A DNA stretch of 64,000 nucleotides from Tethya wilhelma (GCA_964030475.1 CAXIPT010000001.1:14257769-14321768); one strand, 5' to 3'. Positions 49,529 to 60,388 are shown, counted from the first letter of the stretch. Numbers and translations: made by a program. Notes: generated from the sequence alone by a model not told the origin.

Positions 49529-50825
49529 TTCTCTTATCATACACTAATGCTCGAACCCATGACTGGGAGATATTCTTGATCTGATGAACTTCCTTCAGTG
49601 AAACACCATCCCATACCTACGTCAGTAAGAGAAAGAGAACAGCAGGACCCAATCAATCTCTGCCGTTAAGAACAATGTGAACTTACCTTAATGCAACCAA
49701 AGGAAGATGTGTAGAGGTACTCCTTGCTGCACACCATTGCACTCACAAGACCATCATGGGCTTTCTGAAAGCACAATACAGTACATGTATGTACAATGCT
49801 TAGTACTCTAGTAGAACTGACTATATGAAGAATTGGGTCCAAATTCCCACTATACACCTGCCAAATGCCAAAACATGTACAGTATGCATGCACATGTTAT
49901 GGAGCTGTGTGGACATGCATGCGTTAGCAGCAAGCCACATGCATGCATACATAATGAGTGTATTCTGGACCAAACAAACACTATCATGAGCAATGAGGCA
50001 TGGATGTCAATCATCACAAACACACTATGGTCAGACTTGATCTCACATCAAGAAAGCGTCGATGCACATGCGTAAGTATTGCAGATAAAAATGAAAAAGC
50101 TATATAGCAATCAAACTCCTCCTAACCCTCAAGACTTTAACATCGTCTGAGAGGCTCCTTCTTCAAACAAAAGGGGAGGGGCCAGGGGAGGAGACTCACC
50201 TCTATCACGCCTATCTCTTCAAGGGTATCAAGATGCCACGATCGTATGCTGAGGTCACTTCCAGTGCTGTAGAGGATGCCTCTACCGACGGCCAGACACA
50301 GCGCCTGCTTGTGTGTGTAGAGTAGAGACATGGTACAGTGTCTGTTAGTTAGTTGGTCTATATAGTTGGGCACCACTGAAAATGAAATTCCATTGAGAGT
50401 TTTATAGCTGAGTATGTACATGTTCCCAACAGACACAATAAAAACAATGCCATAACAATGCAAACATTGTGAGATTACATCAAAGAAGATAAAAAAATTA
50501 CAATAGTACAGAGTTAAAAAAAAACAGCAACTAGCATAAGCTTTTCTGACAGTACACAGTTCTTGAACAAAGGATTAGTCTATCAAGCTTGACCCTTTTT
50601 TCTACCCCTGATCTACAAACAGGGTCTAGCTCAATAGACTGGACAAAGGGTACGCAATGCTAGTTAATACTTACACAGTCTTTATGTGCTGGTATGGTTT
50701 TGAGACAGCCTCTCCTGAAGTCAGCTAGGTCCCAGAGCTTTATGGTCCCATCACTACTACCACTGTAGAGCTTGTTACTGTGTGATACTAGAGACCATAT
50801 GGTACCTTTATGACCTCTGAGGTGT

Positions 50826-50896
<71 letters not shown>

Positions 50897-51818
50897 AGTT
50901 ACTGGATGGGTGGAGGTGACAATAGAGTAACTAGGGGTCACAAGGGGTCAATGGCAAACAAACTAGTTGCGTAACGGTATGTATGCATATGCGTATGTGT
51001 GTGCATAGATCCTCTCACACATACACACACAGAGACACATACACACCAAGAGCATACACATCTGTACTACAACACATTCATACACCTAATGAAGAGCACA
51101 AAAGGGTTCCACTCCACTCCTTACACACTCCATTCATGCTCACAGGTACATAGTAAGAATGCTTTCATGCCCATGTGTGCATGCATGCACACTCCAAAAG
51201 AAGAGAGAACATCACACACTACCTTATAACTCAATCAGAAACTCTCAACAGTGTTCCTAGAGTACATACCCCACCCAATACAGTACAGAGCAAGCTCAAC
51301 AAGCACATACAATAGCACACTACAGTGAAGTATGAGCTAAGTGGGGGCATATTGCACTGGCATACAAGATTCTTTGAAGTGCACACACATACATACGTTG
51401 TTGGACACCTTCAGTGTACGGTACAAAGTGATACATTTATTGTAGTACACACCACAAAATATTTAATAAATGACACACAGGGAGCAGAGATAAAGGTCAC
51501 CACCAATGACTCCCAGTGCAAGTCTAGAGCCCATGCAAGCAACACACCTGAATGTGCCAATACATTTAACAGTGAAGGGCATTTGCCAAACAAACGGTCC
51601 ACGCTGCCCATCAAAAGCGCTGGAAACAAGAGAGCTCAGTGATTCTGATGACCATCTTCGGTTATCGTTAGTAGATTGTCCATTTCTTCTACTGTATCTG
51701 GGCGTGGCCTCTCCACGTTCTGATGGACGTCGACTTGTGGTATGACGTAATCGAACCGACTTGTAGTTTTCTAGTTCAGTTTCTAATTTCTCCATGCGTG
51801 ACATTAGCGTAGTGATTG

Positions 51819-51855
<37 letters not shown>

Positions 51856-53340
51856 AAGGGTGTTGATGTGTGTGTGTGTGTGCATGTGTGTGGGGAGGGT
51901 GCGAATCTACATTATCGATGTGCACTGTTCACAAACAACAGAACACCTACAATGAGAACAGGCATACATCTGTCACATTGTCCATTCGCTTTGAACAACA
52001 ATAGAAAAGTAGGAATTTCAAACTCACTTAGAGAAAAAAGCAAGCGGCATATTTTATCAACTGATACCATTCACCTTATTATGTACATCAACACCAGAGC
52101 TACAGTACACGGCAACTTCAAAGGACACGAGATAAAGGAGACATCGATCATCACACAACTTACAGGGCTTGTTGTTCGAGCTGTGACGCCATTGTTGATC
52201 TCTCTATACAGAGTTTCTCGATAGCCTTCATGGCTTTGGTAAGAGACTGCTGCAGATCCTCATTGGAGGCTTTCACTCCCTTCATCTATAGTTGTGTGTG
52301 TGTGTACAACCTTTCTTTGGTGGATTACCCAAACAGACTAAGTTGTACATCTAAATTTTTTTCCATCAATTTTTCATGCAACACACATTTAATGTGGATA
52401 GGTTTGGAGTAGTTACATACCTCCTTCATAGCGATGGCCAACAGTTGTGATTCATCTCTATAACTACACTTCAACTTGTGATCAGCTACTTCTGTTCTTG
52501 TGCCACAATAGAGGCAACCTACACGAGCAGGCAACAGTTATAAATACCATGAGTGCATTCGTATCTACTATGTGGCAATACATTGTACATGGTTTATGAA
52601 ATTGCAGTTAGCCTGCTTCTTGTGAAAAAAAGTGGAGCATATATAAAATGCATACACCATCTCAACGATGTGGGCCCATCCTTAGTACTTTGAACACAGC
52701 ACTCATTACACTGCCAATGTTTCATACAAATTGTAATTGTAGACTTCACGAGAGTGGGGATTCCATGTCAGCTTCTCGTGTATTAACAATAGAACTCAAA
52801 CTATACTGTACACCATTCTTATCCAACAATGCACCAGCAAATGTAGATCAAATACTGTCACGGTTGCTCACCAAAATCAGTATAGGGGCAAGGAACGTGA
52901 GTGCAGGCGGCCAAGTGACTCTCCAGCTGGTATTTCCTCAGGGGACCACACAGAGTCCCGCCGATGGGGCACTCCACTCTGGCATACTCACACTTACTCT
53001 CGTGCTCATCTCGGCTACCTAGACGAATCACCTCCTTGCAGCCATCGGGATCCCGGGAGTGCTCCACACCACCTGGCATGACTAGGACACCGTTACAACA
53101 GTAGATGTGCAAGTCCTCTATTTGACCCATGACGGCCCGATTTAACACCAGTTGACCTGAGTCACACACCTGATCGTCCATAGGACAATTCTGACCGTTG
53201 GATATGAGATCTTCTATGCATACTCTACAAAAGGTGTGGCCACACTTGACAGATATGACTGGCTCACGGAATATCCTCTTGCACACTGGACACAGGAGCG
53301 CTTGAGGCTCTTCAACAAATTTGGTGGGCTTTACTGGCAT
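48006..53340 (-). CDS. TRAF7: TRAF7 E3 ubiquitin ligase (RING, TRAF zinc finger, coiled coil, WD40)
   Basis: Twelve minus-strand exons join in frame to 603 codons plus stop: 53340-52872, 52518-52421, 52285-52164, 51820-51548, 50816-50675, 50304-50200, 49764-49687, 49616-49527, 49411-49276, 48846-48692, 48235-48116 and 48029-48006. The RING has C17-x2-C20, C33-G-H35, C38-x2-C41 and C52-P-x-D55, the pattern of TRAF7. Cys/His-rich TRAF-type fingers follow (about residues 85-180), then a predicted coiled coil (MKGVKASNEDLQQSLTKAMK onward) and a seven-bladed WD40 domain from GTFRGHKGTIWSL to the terminal VFRHFKL. Human TRAF7 is 670 residues; the shorter N-terminus here lacks its Ser-rich leader. 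An in-frame TGA lies two codons before the ATG, fixing the start. TRAF7 acts with MEKK3 in NF-kB/JNK signalling. The acceptor of exon 50304 is the least certain junction, about two residues shorter than human. Confidence 0.93.
48241..48297 (-). repeat. (CT)n on the minus strand at a TRAF7 acceptor
   Basis: A GA run on the plus strand reads as a CT tract on the coding strand and ends in TCTTCAG at the exon at 48235, acting as its pyrimidine tract. One N at 48262. Confidence 0.95.
49141..49237. repeat. Perfect 28-bp inverted repeat (hairpin) in a TRAF7 intron
   Basis: Arms 49141-49168 (starting AATTTAGCGCAAACATATAC) and 49210-49237 (its exact reverse complement) flank a 41-base loop. The left flank (49098-49140) carries AATAGCCGAAAAT-type motifs related to the MITE family elsewhere in the window, so this may be a deleted MITE. 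Confidence 0.9.
49494..49526 (-). repeat. (GT)n on the coding strand forming a TRAF7 donor site
   Basis: The exon ending at 49527 is followed directly by GTGTGTGTGT on the minus strand. The 5' splice site is thus the first GT of a microsatellite rather than a consensus GTAAGT. Confidence 0.85.
50821..50895 (-). repeat. (CA)n on the coding strand at a TRAF7 acceptor
   Basis: Long GT run on the plus strand that reads CACACACACACCTCAG just before the exon at 50816. The remaining 650 bp of this intron (to 51547) is CA/TG-rich with no coding signal. Confidence 0.95.
51821..51852 (-). repeat. (CA)n on the coding strand at a TRAF7 acceptor
   Basis: The plus-strand GT run abuts the exon at 51820, so the acceptor AG is the end of ACACACAG. 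Confidence 0.9.
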
Positions 53341-53595
53341 GCTTCAACCTGAGAGTCGGCCTCTCCGACGATGCCACGAGCACAGGAGACTTCAGAAATA
53401 ACACGAGTACAGCTGTACTGTTGTACTGTACACTTGATTGTGAACTCGACCACACCCTCATGGTTGGTGGGCGCTTATTAGAAACAAAACACACCGGTGT
53501 TGGAAAGTCGCTCGCTGAGGCTGTGTGTTGGAGCCTACTGTGTGAGGGTTTATTGCAATTAATAACAGAGAGAAGGCTCTCCAGCCTTTTTGAAA
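53341..53595. promoter_or_regulatory. Upstream region of TRAF7, possibly a divergent promoter
   Basis: 255 bp between the TRAF7 start codon and a plus-strand ATG followed by a strong donor. No TATA box is evident on either strand. The minus strand contains CTCTCAG four bases before the in-frame stop upstream of the TRAF7 ATG, which could be a 5' untranslated intron acceptor. Confidence 0.4.
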
Positions 53596-54326
53596 ATGTC
53601 TGGTCCCAATTTGAAGGATTTTGAACCAGTAAGTATGTTTGTATTGTTTTGTTATTAATAAATTTGCCTTTGTTTATAATTTATATGAAATTTTGGGTCT
53701 GTGCTATCAAAAGGAGGGGTGGGAACTACATTCAGCTGTGCTTGTAGCCTCTAAGAGTCTGCTTGTTTAGTATGAATCTGGTTGACCGTTATTGTATGCT
53801 GTTTTGTTGAGACTAAAATATAATATTCTGGTTGAGCTGCAATCAGTAAACAGACCCTATTTGCTACAGAGCAGGTGCAATGAACATCTTTAAAACCTGA
53901 AGAATTTTGAAGTGATACTATTAGTTAGTTATTTTTGTCATACGGAAGTAAATGACAGCTGCCCATTTCTCCGTATTTCTCTTTACATGTTTGCCGTACT
54001 GAAGTGATTCATTTTACGTAATCCACACCCACTCTATACCGTAATATTATTGGTATAGAGCACTTGCAATAGAATGTTTTCATTTGCGTCATTTTACACA
54101 ACTTTTGGGGGTGTGGTTCATGTAGCAACTGCCTTCTGGTGTACAGCTAAAGTACTGAATCTATCAGAGAGAGCATTCTAGTCTGGATTTTTTACTAACT
54201 GTAACAACAAGAGCTTGATTCCAGGTGATTTTTGACACTACTGCCAGTACATATAGACTGATTGTTGAGCATTATAAATGCTGTATAGCAGAACAGAATT
54301 CTCCCATACATTTCTCCCTCTCATGA
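53596..54326 (+). CDS. Possible tiny two-exon gene (44 codons) divergent from TRAF7
   Basis: ATG at 53596 opens MSGPNLKDFEP, which ends at a consensus donor CCA-GTAAGT (53629). A possible second exon at 54225-54326, after TTGATTCCAG, continues in phase 0 for 33 codons (VIFDTTASTYRLIVEHYK onward) to TGA. The donor and in-phase acceptor are suggestive, but I recognise no family and the exon pairing may be accidental. It could also be only the first exon of a longer, unrecognised gene. Confidence 0.2.
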
Positions 54327-54857
54327 GTGGCATATGCATTTGCTAATTTACACGTATTCATCTGTACACCATTGACATCATAATTATGAAAAAGCTTTAT
54401 TGGAGCCTTTAGTAGCAATTATAACAGTATAAGTATATAAGCATTATTTAGATCCCTTCTGCTGCCATACTTGAAATGAATTTACTTGTTAGCTGGTTCG
54501 AAGCATTCAATTGTGTGTCTTATTACAATAGGGCTATTAAGACATGGATAATTGTGAACACTATAGCTAATAGTGTATTTTAATGTACATGATACAATAC
54601 CAAGATGGTCCACGCGAGTATTGAGAAAAGGAGCAATGTATTTAGCTGAAAGCAATATCTTGTAATGTTCCACTTTAATTTCTAACTGATGTAATTGTAT
54701 GAACAATAATCACTTCATGAACGTGCGCATTATCAATTAAGAATAAAAAGTTATATAAGTTGATCTTGGTTATTCCGTCTGTTTTGTAAATCTATGACTT
54801 GATGATCAGTATATATAGCCAGTCTCAGTCAATGTGTATCAGACCACTAGCTGTGTG

Positions 54858-55076
54858 TCAGGCGTATACAGGATGAGATTCATAATCATTGTGCCACGTC
54901 TGTGTTTCAATGGTCAGATCACCAAAGAGGATTTTTTGAGCTGTCTTCGCTGCACCTATGAGCTTCTTGGACCAGTTTTTATGTTTCTTGTCTTGTTTGC
55001 CTATTTGCATTGCTACTGTCTGCTCATCATCGGACTCCTCCTGACTGTGCTGTAGATTGCTGTAGTTTCCACTCAT
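54858..55076 (-). CDS. Small lysine-rich protein, cluster member A (72 aa)
   Basis: Single-exon frame starting MSGNYSNLQ. The order is: N-terminal box, an acidic/Gln linker (EESDDEQ), a basic stretch KKHKNWSKKLIGAAKTAQK, then ILFGDLTIETQTWH and a short tail. An in-frame ATG lies three codons upstream (MKK-M); I prefer the inner one because the MSG/MTG box is shared by its relatives. A TATA motif (GTGTATATACAC, about 55181-55192) lies about 105 bp upstream. Closest relatives are C (a broken copy) and B. No signal peptide or membrane segment. Function unknown. Confidence 0.7.
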   Translation of the reverse strand: MSGNYSNLQHSQEESDDEQTVAMQIGKQDKKHKNWSKKLIGAAKTAQKILFGDLTIETQTWHNDYESHPVYA

Positions 55077-55180
55077 CTTCTTCACTGTAGTTGTAACTGT
55101 AATGCACTATAGAGATAAACTGTGAGTGGCTGTGAGAAGCTCTGTTTTTACCTGTTCTAATCAGAATTTGCTATGTGCAT

Positions 55181-55192
55181 GGTGTATATACA
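55181..55192 (-). promoter_or_regulatory. Probable TATA box of cluster member A
   Basis: Minus-strand GTGTATATACACC about 105 bp before the ATG, at a spacing similar to members B, F and G. Confidence 0.5.
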
Positions 55193-55390
55193 CACCCTGG
55201 GTCACACTCATTGTGGTATGAATATGTTTATTGCCTCATGCTTGTGGCGATAATGATAATAATCGAGGGAGGTTTATCGTTAGAGCGTGTCTATAAACGT
55301 ATTCATACTGTAGTGAGTGTGACTGCAGAAAAGTGGCAAAGATCATTAAAACTAGTGTCACATAGAAATACTACCTGAGAAATGCTATGT

Positions 55391-55435
55391 AATTTGACAA
55401 CCTTTACCATGTATTGTAGTAACGGTTGTCAAATT
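55391..55435. repeat. Short perfect inverted repeat
   Basis: AATTTGACAACC (55391-55402) and GGTTGTCAAATT (55424-55435), 21-base loop. It is degenerate in the paralogous segment near 57.12 kb. Confidence 0.8.
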
Positions 55436-55497
55436 ATGTATCTTGTGAAGCTCTCCACCTGATGCATAAATGCCCTTTAAATCCCAAAATGCATGCT

Positions 55498-55577
55498 ACC
55501 GTATAGCCGGAAATATTGACGGTCAAAAATTTGACCGTTAACTCTGCAGAACGTAAAATAAAAATATTGACGAATTT
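55498..55577. mobile_element. MITE-like element, partial
   Basis: Starts TACCGTATAGCCGGAAATAT and contains the inner dyad GGTCAAAAATTTGACC. The right terminal repeat is not recognisable. Confidence 0.45.
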
Positions 55578-55845
55578 GAATTTAACTGACATGAAATGTA
55601 AACCATATAGCTTTAAATTGTTATTGTTTGATTAATGATAATGGTATTGACATGTAAATGACTTTGCATGATGAAGCTGTACACTGTCAGCACAAGAGAA
55701 GAGATTAGAATACACATTACTGCATGAAAGTATGTCATTTGTGTTCATTCAGCTCAAACTTTTGGATTGTTTTACATTTCTCCTTGAGTTCAATTTGGCA
55801 AGTCATAACGGTTGCAACTATAGCCTGGAGCCTAGCTCCTATAAT

Positions 55846-56097
55846 TCACATGAATTGAAGTCCTACTCCGTGTGTTGTATATAGGTCTGCTTGTAACCGA
55901 GGATCAGTGTGCCAGGTCTGAGTTTGGATGGAAAAATCTCCAAAGAGTATATGATGGGCTGCCTTTGCTGCTTTTCTCAGTTTCTTCCATTTTTTTTCTT
56001 TCTTGGCATGCTTCTGAGTAGCAGCTACTGCTAGATGTTGTTCATTCTCCTCTTGCTGCTGAGTGTGCTCTAGTATTTTGCTGTAGCCACCAGTCAT
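55846..56097 (-). CDS. Small lysine-rich protein, cluster member B (83 aa)
   Basis: Starts MTGGYSKILEH, then a Gln/Glu linker, the strongly basic stretch KHAKKEKKWKKLRKAAKAAH, and ILFGDFSIQTQTWHTD, with a longer tail than A. The MTGG start is chosen over the upstream in-frame ATG at 56205 by analogy with its relatives and because a TATA motif (GTATATATA, 56192-56200) would otherwise lie inside the coding frame. The basic stretch is predicted to be an amphipathic helix. No export signal is visible. Function unknown. Confidence 0.7.
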   Translation of the reverse strand: MTGGYSKILEHTQQQEENEQHLAVAATQKHAKKEKKWKKLRKAAKAAHHILFGDFSIQTQTWHTDPRLQADLYTTHGVGLQFM

Positions 56098-56191
56098 CTT
56101 TAGTGCCAAAAAGAATTCAGTATCTCCTGAAAGTTTTAGTTTGTTGAAGTCTTGATCACCGTGCAGCCTGCTTTTGTGTGAGGTTAGCTGG

Positions 56192-56200
56192 GTATATATA
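56192..56200 (-). promoter_or_regulatory. Probable TATA box of cluster member B
   Basis: TATATATAC on the minus strand about 97 bp before the MTGG start codon. Confidence 0.55.
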
Positions 56201-56613
56201 GCCACTGCACTTCATTGTGATCACTTATTGTGCTGTCTATATGACGTTTCAACAATAATGAAATTCATGAGTAGTGGAAGTTTGTCATGACGTCAGTTCC
56301 TACAAATTGCTACTACTAGTATACAATGCAATAAGCACTACTATGGCCACTGATCACCACTTCACAGAACCATTGTACTTTTTGTGCTAACCTGTTCCCA
56401 TGCAGACAATAATTGTATTTCTGAGAAGTGTGGAGTTCTTGTCTCTATATTGGACATGCCAAGAATGCATTAGGGAGACTAGCAACAATATACACAGAGA
56501 TAATACATACATAGTTGCAAGTTTCAACTGAATGACGTCATGTTGTCATGTACTTTAATTAAGTAGACAGGTGTGGATTAACGATGTGAATACATATGCA
56601 CTCTTGGACACAC

Positions 56614-56787
56614 CTATATAACTTCTTCCAAAGAAGATTTTTGAGCTGTCTTCGCTGCACTTCTGAGCTTCTTGAACCAGTTTTTATGTTTCTTGTTGTG
56701 TTTGCCTGCTAGCATTGCTACTCTCTCTTCCTGCTCCTCCTCAGACTCTTCCCGGTTGTGCTGTAGATTGCTGTAGTTTCCACTCAC
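56614..56787 (-). pseudogene. Cluster member C, broken copy of A
   Basis: Closely matches A (SGNYSNLQHNREESEEEQ, then KKHKNWFKKLRSAAKTAQK). The start codon is GTG instead of ATG. One A is missing in the AAAAAA run after the basic stretch, which shifts the frame. The matching sequence then stops at the segmental duplication boundary, so the FGD-TQTW tail is absent. Confidence 0.7.
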
Positions 56788-57345
56788 CTTCTATAATTTT
56801 TACTGTAGTTGTAACTGTAATGCACTATAGCATGGAGATAAACTGTCCGAAAGCTCTTGTTTTACCTGTTCTAATCAGAATGTGCTATCTGTGTAGTTTA
56901 TATACACACACTGAGTCACGCTTATTGTGATGTGAATATATTTATTGCCTCATGCCAATATTAATAACTATAGTAGTAATAATTGAGGAAGGCTTTTTGT
57001 TATGTGTCTATAAACATATTCAGACTGTAATGAGTGGTGCTACTACAGATAATTGGTAAAGATCATTAAAACGAGTGTCACATAGAAATACTATATACCT
57101 GAGAAATGCTGTGCAATTTGAGTATCTTTACCATGTATTGTAATAGGGGTTGTTGCTGATGCATAAAATGCCCTTTATCTATCAAAATGCACGCTATATA
57201 TAATGATTAGGATACAGAATCAAAGCATTGGAGTTCTGATAATTATTGTACAAGTAATTACATGCCTTGCGCAGGCACCACACTAATCGTGCAGGACATG
57301 AAATGTAAACAATATAGCCTTAAATTTTTATTGTTTGATTAATGA

Positions 57346-57637
57346 TACCGTATAAAGTGGGAAATTTTCGCAGGTCCAAATTTTCGCGATAAAGCATATA
57401 GGAACGCTAGTTCGTTTTTTCGCAGTTCAAATTTTCGCGGATTCTACGTTCAGCAATGACATATATGTGCCCAATTGCGCAAGCGCTATTCGAGTCACGT
57501 GTTCAAATTTTCACGGTTCTTTTTTTCGCGGTCAGTCATTTACATATCAACACTACTACCATATAGCGGGAAATTTTTGCAGGGTTCAAATTTTCGCAAT
57601 TTTCGCGGTGGCGACCTGCAAAATTTTGCATGATGAA
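57346..57637. mobile_element. Cluster of MITE-like elements
   Basis: TACCGTATAAAGTGGGAAATTTTCG-type start at 57346, with repeated CAAATTTTCGCGG motifs, and a second start TACCATATAGCGGGAAATTT at 57557. The second copy ends in ACCTGCAAAATTTTGC, roughly complementary to its left arm. They lie between pseudogenes C and D and are absent from the A-B interval in this arrangement. Confidence 0.6.
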
Positions 57638-57792
57638 ACTGTATACTGTGCGCACAAAATTAATAAGAGATTGAGTACACATTACTACATGAAAGTGCTA
57701 TGTCATTTGTGTTCATTCAGCTCAAACGTTACACATTTCTCCTTCCATCTGGCAAGACATAGCGGTTGCAGCTATATATAGCCTGGAGCCTC

Positions 57793-58054
57793 CTAAAATT
57801 GAAGTCCTTCTCCATGTGTTGCATATACATATAGGCCTGCCTGTAACTGAGGATCAGTGTGCCAAGTCTGAGTTTGGATGGAAAGATCTCCAAAGAGCAT
57901 ATGATAGGCTGCCTTTGCTGCTTTCCTCAGTTTCTTCCACTTCTTTTCTTTCTTGGCATGCTTCTGAGTAGCAGCAGCTACTATTAGATGTTGTTCATTC
58001 TCCTCTTGCTGCTGAGTGCATGTGCTCTAATACTTTGCTGCAGCCACCAGTCAT
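57793..58054 (-). pseudogene. Cluster member D, frameshifted copy of B
   Basis: Starts MTGGCSKVLEH like B, but an extra ATGC after GAGCAC shifts the frame and produces TGA within about 20 codons. After the shift the B-like frame continues intact: KHAKKEKKWKKLRKAAKAAY, FGDLSIQTQTWHTD and a full tail to TAG. A recent single lesion in an otherwise conserved gene. The TATA region is also altered (GGTATAATAG). Confidence 0.75.
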
Positions 58055-58408
58055 CTTTAGTGCCAAATAGAGTTCAGTATCTCCTGAGAGTTTTAGTTTG
58101 TTGAAGCCTTGATCACCGTGCAGCCTGCTTTTGTGTGAGGTTAGCTAGGTATAATAGCCACTGCATACACTTCATGGTGATCACTAATGCTTGTCTGTGA
58201 CAGTTGAGCAATAATGGATAGTGGAAGCTTGTCTGCACTACTATGGCCACTGCTCACCCACTTTACAGAACCATGTACTTTTGGTGCTAACCTGTTCCCA
58301 GACAATAATTGTATATTTCTGAGAAGTGTGGAGTTCTTGTCTTTATATTGGACATGCCAAGTACATGTGTATTAGGAGAGTGTGGAACAGCACACATGCA
58401 CCAAGTAT

Positions 58409-58580
58409 TACCGTAGATCAGGAAATTTTCGACGCTATAAATTTTCGCTTGTTTAGTTTTCGCCACTTCGAACAATTCGGTAAAGATCGCCGTACATTTC
58501 TATTTTTTGCGCGTTTAATTTTTGCCACTTGCGTGTGTGGCGAAAATTTGTTAATGGCAAAAATTTCCCAATCTACGGTA
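58409..58580. mobile_element. MITE-like element with clear terminal inverted repeats (172 bp)
   Basis: Left end TACCGTAGATCAGGAAATTT and right end AAATTTCCCAATCTACGGTA are inverted repeats with 2 mismatches in 20. The body has TTTTCGCC/GGCGAAAA arms. Non-coding and non-autonomous. The most complete copy of the family in the window. Confidence 0.8.
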
Positions 58581-59151
58581 TCAGTCGGGCTCTTTTCAAC
58601 TGAATGACGTCACATTGTCATGTGTACTTTAGGTAGATGGGTGTGGGTTAACAATGTGAATACACTCTTGGACACACCTATATATAGCTTCTTTATTGCA
58701 TGGAGTAGGTGAGCTGTATGTACATCTTTCTTGCTCCCAGGCTGCCATAATCTATTATGTCAATGTACAATACAATATATTTGCATGTACATCATAATAG
58801 ACTGGTCATCATTATTATATGCCATGGGACTTCAAATAATAGCTCTTAGTGCGCACTGTATTGTTTGTACAGTGTGATCACCCTATATGTATCTAGGTCT
58901 GAAGAGCATTATCTGGTGGTTAGTGTGAATATGCATGATCTTGTGCAGTAGTGTGACGTCAAACTTTGTTGCTTATTCATAGCCCATTATAAACTGTAGA
59001 GTTGTATGTACGTTGATTGGGTTTGGTGTATAAATATAGTGTGTAATTTGACATTACAATCTCAATAATTATAGACATTTAGTTTGGTATAGTTTGAAGA
59101 ATGATTTTCAAATAGAACAAGTTACATTATTTTACACCAACTGACTGAAGT

Positions 59152-59361
59152 CTATTTCTTGTTGGAGTTTCTCTTTTCAACCCATGTTCCAAATGCGCCT
59201 TCCTCTCTCAGCTCATTTTGAAGTACTCTGCCAATCAGCTTTACAACTTCTCTTGCACTTCTCTTGTTTGCCTTCTGTGGTTTTATCATCAGTGTATCAT
59301 TCATTTTCCAGTCGGCATGATCCAGTGTTAGCAATTTGACATTTTCTTCACACATTTTCAT
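59152..59361 (-). CDS. Small basic protein, cluster member E (69 aa)
   Basis: Frame MKMCEENVKLLTLDHADW followed by KANKRSAREVVKLIGRVLQN, then ELREEGAFGTW and a basic end. It lacks the MSGGYS box. The helix VVKLIGRVLQNEL resembles AKKVGKVVLNEL of member G, so E and F look like a side branch of the family; that link is weak and inferred. E and F are tandem copies with shared flanks about 1 kb apart. Confidence 0.6.
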   Translation of the reverse strand: MKMCEENVKLLTLDHADWKMNDTLMIKPQKANKRSAREVVKLIGRVLQNELREEGAFGTWVEKRNSNKK

Positions 59362-60145
59362 TAGCCAGCAATAGAACTCTATCTAATAGAAGCTGTCCCT
59401 TATTAAATAAATAGTGGGTTCTACTTGAAGTTCTGCACTTTCTTGGTTGTCTGTGCCTCTTGTGAGTAGTATAGAATTTCCTGCCGTGTTTCTATGCATG
59501 GCACTTATGAAAACACTGATTCAGAAACTAGTATAAAATTGTATTGGAAAATAGAACTTATACTTAGGAAGTTGAAAGTTTTGGGAAGCTATAGCGGCAG
59601 ATCTTCAAAGAGATTTTTACCTTGGGTATGTAAACTTAAGAAGCTCTGCTATACATGGTATTTATAAGTCATTATTACCAATTCTCTACATGCAGTTGTA
59701 TAGCAACCAGTGTATGTAATATTGTTTGTTTCCTGTGTCATCATAGATCATGGCTATATTATTGCTTCCATACATGCAGTGCTTCCAATTCAGCTTCCTT
59801 GAAAATTTATTCATGTGTATACCGCGTGTAAATTTGGATAAAATTAAATTTCAATTGGCGAATTGGCGAATTATATATTCTTCAAATCGCCAAACAGTTT
59901 TAGTATATACATGTGTGCACATATATATGAACAATGCAGCGTCCAGAGTTAAATCACCAAATTTGAAATCATCAATCACGCTAAATGGGAATTCGCCAAA
60001 TTTTAATTTGTATTTTGTCATTATTAAGTTATTAACCCTTTGACCACCATGTGTATATTTATATATCTGTGTATTGTTTGCATGAGGTTCAAAAATTGAA
60101 AAAAAAAATGCTTGAGTGTCAGTAAGAGGCTACATATTATATATG

Positions 60146-60388
60146 CTACCAAATTGAACAGTTTACACTAACTGACTGATGTCTATTCTTGTGAGAGTGT
60201 CTCTTTTCCACCCATGTTCCAAATGCACCTTCCTCTCTCAGCTCATTTTGAAGTACTCTGCCAATCAGCTTTACAACTTGTCTTGCGCTTCTCTTGTTTG
60301 CCTTTTGTGATTTTATTGTTAGCTGATCATTCACTTTCCAGTCATGCTCTGGATCCAGTGTCAGCAATTTGACATTTTCTTCACACAT
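60146..60388 (-). CDS. Small basic protein, cluster member F (80 aa)
   Basis: Very close to E (MCEENVKLLTLDPEHDW, then KANKRSARQVVKLIGRVLQN and ELREEGAFGTW) with a longer C-terminus because the stop is further on. The two protein sequences differ mostly by substitutions, suggesting the frame is maintained. A TATATAA motif lies at 60481-60487, about 95 bp upstream of the ATG. Function unknown. Confidence 0.65.
   Translation of the reverse strand: MCEENVKLLTLDPEHDWKVNDQLTIKSQKANKRSARQVVKLIGRVLQNELREEGAFGTWVEKRHSHKNRHQSVSVNCSIW

Larger units (their letters stand above)
56523..58690. repeat. Segmental duplication of the A-B region
   Basis: Members C and D with their flanks repeat members A and B in the same order and orientation. 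A boundary block of about 100 bp at 56523-56625 (TTTCAACTGAATGACGTCA to GGACACACCTATATA) recurs at 58585-58690, setting a unit of about 2.06 kb. The copies are diverged by substitutions, indels and MITE insertions, so this is a genuine old duplication, unlike the identical tandem copies elsewhere. Confidence 0.75.
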
